64,000 nucleotides of DNA. It comes from Isoetes taiwanensis. Its lineage: Eukaryota > Streptophyta > Lycopodiopsida > Isoetales > Isoetaceae. The notes below the pieces were generated by a model. The model was not told the origin of the DNA and searched no databases. It saw only the letters and a program-made list of their open reading frames with translations. Of this stretch, positions 53,382 through 63,392 are shown in pieces (the first letter of the stretch is position 1; each line of letters opens with the position of its first letter). The stretch spans positions 17,020,891 through 17,084,890 of the forward strand of contig JAJEKV010000027.1 in the NCBI GenBank assembly GCA_021234155.1. Direction: 5' to 3'. The position numbers and the translations under genes were made by a program.

Positions 53382-53450
53382 GGTCTCACAGCTTGCGCCT
53401 CGCTTCAAAACTAAAGTTTAGTTTTTAGACCAGGCGCGAGCTGTGAGATC
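53382..53450 (-). promoter_or_regulatory. Element E stem-loop 2
   Basis: Same stem-loop as at 51683, in the leader ahead of the histone ORF; a poly-T run of about 23 on the plus strand lies next to it (53353-53374). Confidence 0.88.
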
Positions 53451-53570
53451 TCGTACATTGCTAGGTTATTTAGGTAATTAAAACATGCTATTCTAATTAA
53501 TTCCTACTTAGAACTAGCCTTACCATATTACTTTTCTCAATTTCATCATGTTTTGGTGTTTTTGGCTCGA

Positions 53571-53639
53571 TGTCTCCACGACTTGCCTCGCTCAAAAAAA
53601 CTAAATTTTAGTTCTGCGACCGGTAGCGGAAAAGAGACC
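53571..53639 (-). promoter_or_regulatory. Element E stem-loop 1, degenerate
   Basis: GATGTCTCCACGACTTGCCTCG ... CGACCGGTAGCGGAAAAGAG: the same design with eroded arms, about 189 bp from stem-loop 2. Confidence 0.6.
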
Positions 53640-53826
53640 ACCTCACTTGGAAAATTTTGGGCTTATTCTTTTTAATCTTACCAAATTCCAATTCGCTTAA
53701 TTGTTACTAGCTTAGCATAACTACAAAAATGAGAAAAATTTTCCCACTTTTCGAGGCTTGAGGATCCTATCAAGTCAGTATTACTGGAACATGGCCAGTG
53801 CTTTGCTCTTGGTCTCCAAGAACATT

Positions 53827-53838
53827 GCTCTGATACCA
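53827..53838 (-). promoter_or_regulatory. Element E primer-binding site
   Basis: On the minus strand TGGTATCAGAGC one base after the LTR end (GACGTCACA), followed by AATGTTCTTGG-AGA-CCAAGAGC, the conserved PBS-proximal hairpin. Confidence 0.92.
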
Positions 53839-53839
53839 T

Positions 53840-56066
53840 TGTGACGTCCCCTACTCGCATACGGTGCTCTCACCGTATACAAACAGGAGTTCTCCCCCCA
53901 TACCAGTTCCACACTGATACAAGGCCCTCCACATGTCACTGCACCCGTAACGAGTCCCAGTGGGGAAGAGTGAAGGTGTCATTCTACCCTGTCTCCCTCA
54001 GGGCCTACCTAGCTGCGGAAGCGCAAACATACATGTCAGTATACAACATAATCCTCCATCCACCCCGAAGGTGGTGCATCAACATCTGCATAAACAATGA
54101 TCAGCATCATACATGTTACGGCTCAATGCCGGCTTGGGGGAGCGGCTCAGGCGCCACGCAACATGAGTTAATATCCTAAGGCTAGAAATTGTTGTTAGAG
54201 GTTCCATTTTATAACATTGCATTTGGGTATAGATAGGTACAACAATATTTAAAGGAACCATTGATTATTTTAAAGCTAAAAGGGGCGTGGCTGATAACGG
54301 CCCGCGACCCCTTCAAACGAAATTACCTCTGAAACGTATCAGAGCAGAAAAGAACTCCCGGATCAAGGAGAAAAGGGTCGATCCGGCCCATACGCAGAAC
54401 TAATCTCAGATATTTTCACCTGAAATCCTGTTATTAGATAGCATCTACCTTTTTGGGTTGATATTTATAAGCAGAAAAGGTTCATTCCGAAAATAGGGTA
54501 GCTAGTCTTATAAATACAACTGTTTACCTCTGTTAAGAACTCATAATTCCGGCTGTGTGCTTATGAGATCCTGCGCTAAACATCAGTTAGACTGAATGAA
54601 CCTGCCTTCTAATAGCTTAGGTTTCTTGGTTGCGTCTGTTACTGCAAGAAACGATTCTTGTGGGAAGCCTGGCCCGGTTGGGTGGTCTTACAAACTCCTA
54701 AAGATTGGAGAGTTTCACTTCTTTATCTGAGTTTTGTAGTTGTGTTTTCTTTTAGTTGTATCAATACATATGGAAACTCTACCCAAGGCTCAGACTCGAA
54801 GGGAGGACTGGCGGCTTGGGTCTCCAGAGTTCATTGCAGACAGAATTCATGGCAATGGATTTGGTTGGCATAAGAACATGGCATAGGGTTGTCCACTCCA
54901 TCCGCCCCTCCTGTGCACACTTTGCAGAGTAGGCTGAAAAGTGTCGGGACCTGACTGTAGCCCGCCGGATGCATAGCCGAAGGGGCTATTCCTGGGTCTC
55001 ATCCTCCCAGTTCCGATGGGGCAGGAAGGGATCACTCCCTCCAGAGATCTGCATGCTGACTCAAGGTGACTAGAGGGCCACTGCCCGTATTCGACTGAAC
55101 CCACTGGAAAGTGTACACCACTTCACGGGTGTCGAGTCCATGCCTTACCCGCACTCAGTGGTAAGCCATTAGACCTAGTCACAATGATCCCTGGTAGGCT
55201 TTACACACCAGAGGGATCGTTCAAGAGTCGGGGACATGAACCTCCTTCTTAGCCCGGTCGGCCCCCTTCACCCACAACCCGTGGTTCTCTTGCACACAGG
55301 CGAATTTACGATGTGCTAGAGAGGCTACTCTAGGAGCATCAACTACAAAGCCTTAGGGCCTCTACCCCCCTTCCCAATACAAGGAGTTCACAGAGATACA
55401 TCATCCATATATATCACAGAAGAACTAAAGAACTAGATCTAATCTATATCATAGAGTTAGGTTCTTTAGTTAGTGTCTAAGATCTAAAGATCTAGATAGC
55501 TGCTATGGGCAATTTAATAGTCTAAGCTTACTGGTTCTATGACTAGAAGACGGTTTAAGCTATTAAATTGACCAAATACCTGATCCTTGGGTGGCTCCTC
55601 GACCTAAGTTCAACCATTCCACCGAGCTGATCCGAATTCGGGAAAACCGATGGTGCGATTAAGCTTGGGGCGTCACGGGGGCGGGTTTTGGCTCTGGGGC
55701 AGCCAAAGCGAGCTCTAAAACCCTATGGACGAAAACTAGCAAGTTAGGGTTTCCCTACCCTAAATAGACATGGGGTTAGGGCTAGGGTTTCCAATTAGCC
55801 CTTTTTGGCATGTGGGATAATTGGAAAGGGCCCACTTGCCATTAATGGCTAGGTGGCAAAAATATGCCTACATGGAAAAGTGTGCCCACATTAATGTGCA
55901 TAAGTACACATTAATAACATGTGAACATACCTAGCAAGTTGCCCCTAGGGCTACTTACCTGGCTATCCGTCGGGCGTACCGTCGCTTCGGTTGGAGTGCG
56001 GCGTGGCGGATTTGATGCGATTATGCGTTAATGGGGGACCGTGATCTTTGTCTTTGGAACGTCACA
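53840..56066 (-). repeat. Element E 5' LTR, carrying solo LTR G
   Basis: 2,227 bp; without the 655-bp G insertion and its duplication it is about 1,572 bp and matches 42174-43738, apart from divergence at 55660-55720 and 55975-56060. Confidence 0.92.
54114..54763 (+). mobile_element. Element G: solo LTR inside the E LTR
   Basis: 650 bp starting TGTTACGGCTC and ending GTTGTATCA, flanked by ATACA at 54109-54113 and 54764-54768. The uninterrupted site is seen in the other E LTR near 42447. TATAAATA at 54509-54516 gives plus orientation. No internal region, so a product of LTR-LTR recombination. Family unknown. Confidence 0.9.
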
Positions 56067-56157
56067 CTTATGAAAGGTCTTAAGGTACGACTGAGAATGA
56101 GTAGTGGTAACCACCACAAAGGGATGGCCAAACCGGCGGGATCAACATGATCACGGA
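56067..56157 (+). pseudogene. Element D integrase, continuation between E and F
   Basis: After the CTTAT duplication the interrupted integrase goes on: DLMKGLKVRLRMSSGNHHK, then with small indels the HPQTDGQTERIN block holding the catalytic Glu region, until F begins at 56158. Only about 86 bp of D lie between the two nested elements. Confidence 0.85.
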
Positions 56158-57714
56158 TGTGGCGTTCGGCCACGATTATCACGGTCCCGGGGCGTATCGC
56201 ATGCTTTGCCGTCACGCGCCTACCGCCACTCCGACCGGCGTGTGCGTAACGGATAGCGGTGTAAGTAGCCCTAGGGGGCAACTTGCTAGGAGTGTTCATA
56301 TATTATTAATGTGCACATGTGCACATTAATGAGGGCACACCTTTCCATGTTGACATATTTTGCCACCTAGCCATTAAAGGCAAGTGGGGCCTTTCCAATT
56401 ATCCCACATGCCAAATTGGGTAATTGGAAACCCTAGCCTAAACCCCATGTCTATTTAGGGTAGGAAAACCCTAGCTTGCTAGTTTTTTCGTCCTTAGCGT
56501 TTTAGAGCTCGGGCTTTGGCTGCCCTGGGAGCCAAAACCGCCTCCCAGACGCCCAAGCCAATTGCACCATCGGTTCCCCCAGACCGCCACCTTTCGGCAG
56601 ATGGTTGAACTCAGTCGAGGAGCCACTCAAGATCAGAGTTTTGGTCAATTTAATAGCTTAAACCGCCTTCTAGTCATAGAATCGAGAGGTTTAGACTATT
56701 AAATTGCCCATAGGAGCTATCTAGATCTTAGATCTCGGACACTAACCAAAGAACCTAACTCTATGATTAGATCTAGTTCTTTAGTTCTTCCTGATGTATT
56801 TGGATGATGTATCTCTCGTGAACTCCTTTGTATTGGGAAGGGGGTAGAGACCTAAAGCCTTGTAGTTGATGCTCCTAGAGTAGCCTCTAGCACACTCAGT
56901 AGTTGCGGCCTGCAGGCACAAGAGCCACACCGGGTTGTGAGTGAAGGGGCCGACCGCTTATAAGGAGGTTCATGTTCTCACTTTGAACCACCCTATGGTG
57001 TGTTAGTACCGCCGGGGGTCACCGTGACTAGGTCTAATGGCTTGCCACCGCGGTGGGCAAGGCATGGGCCTCGACACTGTGAGGTGGTGAATATGACCTT
57101 CCATTGAGTTCAAGTCGGATACGGGCAAAGGGGCCCTCTAGTCACCTTGAGTCAAAGATTGTAGATCTCCTCGAGGGAGAAATCCCTACCGCCCCATCGA
57201 ACCGGGAGATGTAACCCAGATATAGCCCCTTGGCTATGCATCCCGGGCTACAAATGTCCCAACACTTTTCAGCCTACTCAGCAAAATGTGAGAGGGGCGA
57301 TGGAGTGGACAACCCAATGCCATAGCCCTTATGCCAGCCAAATCCATTGCCATGAATTCGCCTCAGCAATGAACTCGAGACCCAAGCTTGTCACCATCCC
57401 CAGTCTCGAGCCTTGGGTAGGATTCCCTATGTGATGTACTTGATCTTTGTCTATGCAGATATGTGGAGGACCATCCTTCGTGATGGTCATATGATGTTGA
57501 TGTATGTGCTACCGACATGTATGTTTACGCCCGCAGCCTAGGTAGGCCCCGAGGGAGACGGGTGCAATGACCCTTCCACTCTTCCCACCGGAACCCGCCA
57601 CGGGTTCAAAGGTCATGTGGAGGGCCCCAGATTTAGCATGGAGCTGGTATGGGGATGAACTCCGTCTGCGATATGCACGGTGAGGGCACCGTTATACGAG
57701 TAGGGGACGCCACA
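56158..57714 (+). repeat. Element F 5' LTR
   Basis: 1,557 bp, TGTGGCGTTCGG to GGGGACGCCACA, the inverse of the E LTR with many substitutions and indels. Confidence 0.85.
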
Positions 57715-57726
57715 AAGGTATCGAGC
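57715..57726 (+). promoter_or_regulatory. Element F degenerate primer-binding site
   Basis: AAGGTATCGAGC in place of ATGGTATCAGAGC, followed by AATGTTCTTGG-AGA-CCAAGAGC as in E. Confidence 0.75.
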
Positions 57727-57925
57727 AATGTTCTTGGAGACCAAGAGCAAAGCAATCGACCATGTTCCCGATAGTACTAACTCGATAGGGTCCTCGTGCC
57801 TCGAAAAGTGGGAATTTTTTTTTTTTTTTTTTCTCACCTTTGTAGTTATGCTAAGCTAGTAACAATTAAGTGAATTGGAATTTAACAAGATTAAAAAAGA
57901 ATGAGCCAAAATTTTCCAAGTAAGG

Positions 57926-57994
57926 TGGTCTCACAAACCGCTACCGGTCGCAAAAACTAACTTTTTGTTTTGAAGCGAGGCTAAGCTATGAGAC
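57926..57994 (+). promoter_or_regulatory. Element F stem-loop 1, degenerate
   Basis: GGTCTCACAAACCGCTACCG ... GAAGCGAGGCTAAGCTATGAGAC; arms eroded. Confidence 0.6.
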
Positions 57995-58114
57995 ATTGAG
58001 CCAAGAACACCAAAACATGATGAATCCGAGAAAAATAATGTGGTAAGGCTAATTCTAAGGTAGGAATTAGTTAGAATAGCATGTTTTAATTACCTAAAAC
58101 CCTAGAAATGTATG

Positions 58115-58184
58115 AGATCTCACATACCGCTACCGTCGCAAAACTAAACATTAGTATTGGAACGAGGCGCAAGTCGAGACCAAG
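58115..58184 (+). promoter_or_regulatory. Element F stem-loop 2, degenerate
   Basis: GAGATCTCACATACCGCTAC ... AACGAGGCGCAAGTCGAGACC, about 189 bp after stem-loop 1, the same spacing as E's leader pair. Confidence 0.6.
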
Positions 58185-58394
58185 GGGTAGAAAAAGTCCG
58201 AAAATAAGTATAAGTTTTAGATAAATTGGTGCCTTAGCATGTTAAACAGAGCAACTTGAGTTTTGACCTAAAATTCCCCAAGCTATAAATAGATGTAGAA
58301 CCCCCTCATTTTTTCGCCCAAGCCCTAGAAATCCGCTTCTCCCCAACTTAGGGCGATCTCTGGGCGCTTTTATTCGATTGACGATCCGAAGCAC

Positions 58395-59646
58395 ATGGCC
58401 CGAACCAAACAGACCGCTAAGGGAAGCTGCCGCCAGCGAAACCACCAGCGCCAATCGAGGCAGAGATCATTCGAAGATGCTTCGTGAGAGGCTCGCAAAG
58501 GGGGGCGCTCGCCGGACGAAGAGCAAGACACCTCCATCCGATTGATGTCTTCAACCAGCAGGTGGAGGAGGACGAGGCCACATCACCAAACTCCATGGAC
58601 GACGGTGACGAGGGAGGTGTACGAAATAGAGAGGAGATCCGGCAGCAAGAACAAGGCACCATTCAGACGCATCCACGAGATCCTCGAAAGGGGATGAGCA
58701 GTGATGTGTCCGGAGCCACGAGGTAGCGTGACCTTTAGAAGGTTCATCGAAAGTACGAGCCCGCGTAAGAAAAAAGGGAAGACAAAAAGAGGAAAAGGGA
58801 AGGAAGAGGAACAAAAGGCAGCAGAAGAAAAGAAGAAAGAGAAAGGGAAGTTCGTGGGTCGGGTATAAGGAGAACGAAGGATCGCCAAAGGAAGAGGCGA
58901 ACCCAAATATTATCATCAAGGAGCCGGAACCGACGAACCCCAAAACCCCTCCGACGATTCTTCCGAGGAGGACTTCGACCCTAATGCTGCAGGTGGGAGC
59001 TCTTCCAAGCACCCAGTGAGGAACAGGGAAGCACCCGAGCAGCCAAAGACTGAAAGCAGCCAAAGACTGAGCAACCCCAGCAGACCAAGTCTGAGTAACC
59101 CCCGAAAGTGCGGCATGGGATAGAAAGAAGCAACCAAGACCTGCCCGGGAAGCCTACGTCACCGACAGGGTGAAGATCTACGAGAGGAAGATGAGGGAGC
59201 ACGAGGCCTACATGAAGAAATGGGAGGCCTATAACCAATATTATGAAGAAAACAGGGTTAGGGTCATCGAGGGAGGGCGACCAACGGCGAAGAAACCCTA
59301 AAGCCGCCACCACCCCGGGCCCAAGGTTCCCAAGCCACCACCAAAGAAGAAAGCTGATAGAAAGGAGGTGGAGAGAAGAGCTAAGGGAGATTAGACACTT
59401 CCAGTAGCAGCTCTGGTCTCCTAATTCCCCGTGCCCCCCTTTCGGTTGGTTGGTGAAGTGATGCAGCCCTCTGAGTAAGACTTTAGAGTCACGGACGAGG
59501 CGCTGCTGGCAATGCAAGAGGCGGCTGAGGCAAAGATAGTACAACATTTTGAAGATTCAACAGCCTGCACTATCCACGCCAAGCGAGTAACCTTAATGCG
59601 ACAAGACATGAGTCTTGCGACCCGCATTAAGGGAGAACGCCCTTAG
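58395..59646 (+). pseudogene. Element F histone H3 ORF, broken copy
   Basis: Begins MARTKQTAK then shifts. Base-level similarity to E runs throughout, with many one- or two-base indels. The linker is Glu/Lys-rich with a YERKMREHEAYMKKWEAYNQ helix-like block. The fold is best preserved at the end: VERRA..REIRHFQ near 59385, then [40 protein letters not shown] and [15 protein letters not shown] before the TAG at 59644-59646. This last ~50-codon stretch is open and matches H3 alpha-2 to alpha-3 position for position. VTLMR.D and EALLA.QEAAE look CENH3-like. Confidence 0.92.
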
Positions 59647-59791
59647 AAACTTTTGTTGTAAATAATTAAAAATTTTTGTAATATAGAGCAATTTTGTGTA
59701 CCTTGATAACATAAACTTGGGTAATTAGAGCAAATTAATAAGTTTTAGCTTTTATTTCAGTGAAATAGGACATTTGGGAGCCGAGAGACAT

Positions 59792-59863
59792 GATGTCTCA
59801 CAGCTCGCGCCTCGTCGCAAAACAAAAAGTTAGGATTGAAGCGAGGCGCAAGCTGTGAGACCT
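59792..59863 (+). promoter_or_regulatory. Element F stem-loop 3
   Basis: GATGTCTCACAGCTCGCGCC ... GCGAGGCGCAAGCTGTGAGAC, about 145 bp after the histone stop, 199 bp before the next. Confidence 0.85.
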
Positions 59864-59990
59864 CGCCCAAGCTTGACCAAAACAGCTCCAAATCGACCAA
59901 ATAAGGGGTCGATTCTGCCTAATTTGATGAGCCCATTACCCTTACAGCATTAGTTTACCCAAGTTGGACATCTTTGATCGAAATGGGACT

Positions 59991-60060
59991 GATGTCTCAC
60001 AGCTCGTGCCTGGTCGCAAAACAAAAAGTTAGTTTTGAAGCGAGGCGCAAGCTGTGAGAC
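59991..60060 (+). promoter_or_regulatory. Element F stem-loop 4
   Basis: GATGTCTCACAGCTCGTGCC ... GCGAGGCGCAAGCTGTGAGAC. Confidence 0.85.
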
Positions 60061-60369
60061 CTCTTACCAATCCTTCACCAGGACTTGTCAAAGTCACCTT
60101 CAAACTACTGCATAGCATCTTTTAGGTAACCTAGCCTTGCTCAAGCATCTCCTATAGTCCTCAAACTCCTATTTTGACCTCAGATAAGTTAGAATTACCC
60201 AATCCTAGGAAATTTTCAAGTCATCCAAAATTAGGGTTTCCCCTTTTCTATAAATAGACCCGCCACTTCTCGGATAGCACCCTACAAATCTGCTCCCCGC
60301 CCTTCTAGCCGATTTCCCAACTCCCCGAGGCTCTTGCAACCGTTTGTTACCCTCTTACGCAATTAATCA

Positions 60370-61912
60370 ATGGCAACTTCTGATTTCGAGAGATGGTACG
60401 TACCCGGCGCTCATCTTCTTTGAGGCCGACGTCGACCAAATCTTCCAGATCTTCGGAAGGAGGTAGACGTCAAAGCAACCTTTGCACGCGACCCGGCTTA
60501 TAGTAGAGTCTTGATCGAGTTCCAAGCTAGGGTAGAACCAGCGCTAGTGCAACTCCCCCTTGTGTAGGATATTTTGTTCCTAGATAGTCCCTGCGGTGAC
60601 ATTAGGCGATGTCCCTAACATCGCCAAATACCTCACAAACAAAGCGCCCGCAGACACCTGGAGCCAATGGTCCTAATCGTCCAACAGGACCAAGTAATTC
60701 TCTTTCAACACCGCCTCGGCAATCTTTCTCACCCACCGTGTCGAGAACATCGTGGGGAAACCTCCATTCCCCATGGACGTGGATCCATTAGCCGAAGCAA
60801 ATAGAACAACGGCTCCTCACAGATGAACAGGAGCGGGAAGGGAAGGAAGAAGACTCGGATGAACAGAATCGAGGAGGAGGAAGACGATGTCGAGCTCGAC
60901 CCAGCCAGAGGAGCAAATGCAAGCGTAGCAGGAGTGGCAAGACTTCTCGAAAAGAAGCCGGCAGACTCTCGTGAGTCGCGCCACCCCCTTAAGTTAGGCA
61001 TCACAAGCCTAGCTCCCATTATCGCCGAAGGTGAGGAGTTCCTACTCCTAAGCGACATTCAAAACCTCCCGAGTGCAGGGAAAGGGAGTACCGACCAAGA
61101 GTTGCTGCACCAACTCCTCAAGAACGGACTTGGACGACTTCATCGTCCCGAGAGAGAGTCCGACTTCCCCTCCAAGTAAGGGAAGCCGACACTTACACGG
61201 GAGAGTTTACCTCCGGCATCCAAGCCTACAAAGAACATCGTGCAGATCATGGAGGCGCATAAGGCCGAGAACAAGCTACCGACGGGAGGAAGAGTTCCTT
61301 GCTCTCCGTGAACAGATGGGGATCCGCTATGCGACCTCAAACATCCTAACGGCAAGCTCGTCCCGCAAAGACCTCCCCTGGATAGGACAGCGACCGACCT
61401 CGGGAGGGCTTCAAAGCCTTGTCGAGACTACATGAGGGGAGCTCACCACGGTGGAGGTTGATGATTTCGAAGCGCATACGTAGCTGATACCGAGTGGCCG
61501 AGGACCCGCCTCGCAACGGCAGTCATTACGCTATTACCCGCCATTGCCGATGGATGGAAGAATAGCGGTTATCCACCGCAAATTCACCCCGAGGCGAGGA
61601 AGGAGTATCGGCACCGATTGCACTCTCGAGATTCGCCGGCATGCACGGCTACCCCTTAACACCGAAAGTATGCAATCCGGTGAAAAGAGCGGTAGCACTC
61701 GACGCCTTCGACTTAGCCATACCTTACAAAGGGCAGCAAGATCGCAAGGATGTGCAGCCTTATACCTCCCACCGCTAATAGAAGATTTGGCAAGGGCATT
61801 ACAAGGTGGATCTCCAGCCAATGTCCTTAGGAACTTGGGCCACTCAAAGGGGAACAGCCCAAGTGAAAAGTTCCCGGAGGATAATCCATCTTACCGACAT
61901 CAACGTAAATGA
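60370..61912 (+). pseudogene. Element F ORF2, unknown conserved protein
   Basis: Starts MATSDFERW; then across frames VDQIFQIFRKEVDVK-like, DVPNIAKYLTNKAP, PPFPMDVDPLAE, EEEEDDVELDPARGANAS, PLKLGITSLAPIIAEGEEFL, REQMGIRYATSNILTASS, DGRIAVIHRKFTP and a C-terminal NSPSEKFPEDNPSYRHQR ending at 61912. Same protein as E 49630-51169. Confidence 0.7.
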
Positions 61913-62086
61913 TTAGCGTGAGTTGCAAGTTCTTGTATTAGTGTAATATAAAATATAAATATAACATTCTCTTGCACTATAAATGTTTTGTTGATATATT
62001 TTGTGTCCCCTCAACCATGCCAACAAACATAAATAATGCAAGAAAGCAAGGAAAACTAACCATGTAGATATGAACCACTTGTGTAT

Positions 62087-63380
62087 GCAAAATAGAGGCC
62101 TAAGCGCCAGGAGAACGACAAACCGCTGAACTTACAGGGGAACGAGCCCCGCCTGTGCCACGCCCGACAAGGAACCCGCTTGAAGAATTTGGACAAATGA
62201 CCCCGAAGAAGAAATATCGCAAATGAGGACGGACCTCGACAGATAAAGGCCTTGCTAGCCGCTGTGAGGAGCAGGTTTCGGGTGGGTAACGCCAACCCGC
62301 CGCAAGCATCAGCTTCGGAGAACAGAAGAGACAAGAAGAGGAGCAAGAGAGGAAGGTCCCCAGCTCGGACTCCTCCGACTCAAGCTCGATTCGCATCCGA
62401 TTTTGAGGAAGAAGAAGAGCGAATCAAGTCCGAAAGGCATTTAAAGGCGAGGAACCACCCGGAGGGACGACAAAAGGACACAAGAACCTCGACTACCGTA
62501 AGAAAGTAGACTCGTGATTGGGAAATGTTTGAAGGCCAGAAGCTCGAGCAATTCTCAAAGCGAGAACAAACAGTCGCATGGAGGCGAGGGCTTGGCTTGA
62601 CGAGATGAGCCGAATCACGGCAATGCCTATAGTATGAAGGATAAGGATAAAGGCGGGTGGCAACAAATAACCTGAAGGGAGCAAAGACGCATTTGGTGGA
62701 AGGGCTATGCCAAGGCTCACGGCTTAAGCAGGGATGCTTGCGTGTTCAAGAAGTTTGCTAAAGCCTTCAAAAGCGCCATTACGCTCCAAGAGAGCACAAG
62801 TCCAAGTATGATGCAAGCCGCTTCTACGAGTTGCGGCAAGGCAACAAGTCAAGATCTGAGAAATACACGAGGAATTTATGAGGCTAAGGTCATGTGCCAA
62901 AGTTAGGTGAGAAGCATGCGATGGAAAGCTACATTGAAGGTCCGAATGAGGAGATCCGCAAGCTTGTAAGGGCAATAAACCCTAGAACAAGATGTCGGGC
63001 GGAGTCCAAGGCAATAAGCTTGCAAGGGACAGGACCTCGTAATAGCGGCGCAGGCAACAAAGATACCAAGATAAAGGCAAGACAAAGAAAGTTTTTAGCC
63101 CGAGGACAAACCGACCGGGACCAGCTAGAGCCCCATATAGTGGCAATCAAAGGAAAACAAAGCAGGAGAAGAAGCGGGTGTCCTTCAAAGACAAACAGAA
63201 GGGTCAAACTACTCCAAAGCGGTCGATCGATCTTTTCAAGCAGCCATGCCCAAGGAAAAGAGACAGAGTGCATAGAAAAGCGGCTTTTGCTTGGTGTTTC
63301 CAGCCAGGGACATAGGACAAATGAACTGCCCATATGTCATGAGTGCCCTAGCGAGTTGGGAGATTGGGACACTCTGTGAC
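62087..63380 (+). pseudogene. gag: Element F gag
   Basis: Homologous to E gag: an N-terminal Arg/Pro-rich part, an ESSDSSSTRF-like middle, ..AIRKLVRAINPRTRC.. type fragments near 62950, a basic stretch near 63060-63240, and a zinc-knuckle remnant near 63270-63350 (SSQGHRTNELPICHEC). Many indels. Confidence 0.7.
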
Positions 63381-63392
63381 GACGGCGGCGGC

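Larger units (their letters stand above)
42174..56066 (-). mobile_element. Element E: histone-H3-carrying chromovirus with near-complete pol
   Basis: About 13.9 kb including a 655-bp nested insertion. Read on the minus strand: 5' LTR (56066-53840), iMet PBS, stem-loop pair, histone ORF, stem-loop pair, ORF2, gag, protease, RT/RNase H, integrase, chromodomain, PPT, 3' LTR (43738-42174). The pol frame from RT to integrase zinc domain is open for 556 codons, so E is much closer to an autonomous copy than C. Carrying two ORFs ahead of gag is not the usual chromovirus layout. Confidence 0.93.
26214..56157 (+). mobile_element. Element D: old Ty3/Gypsy element split by C, E and F
   Basis: The parts of one plus-strand element can be followed in order: PBS 26847, gag 26872-28140, protease 28141-28788, RT to 29581, [element C], RT end and RNase H 40910-41630, integrase 41665-42173, [element E], integrase 56072-56157, [element F]. 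Its 3' end and right LTR lie outside the window. Each nested element is bracketed by a duplicated 5-mer of D where both ends are visible. Reading frames carry several stops and shifts. Confidence 0.85.
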
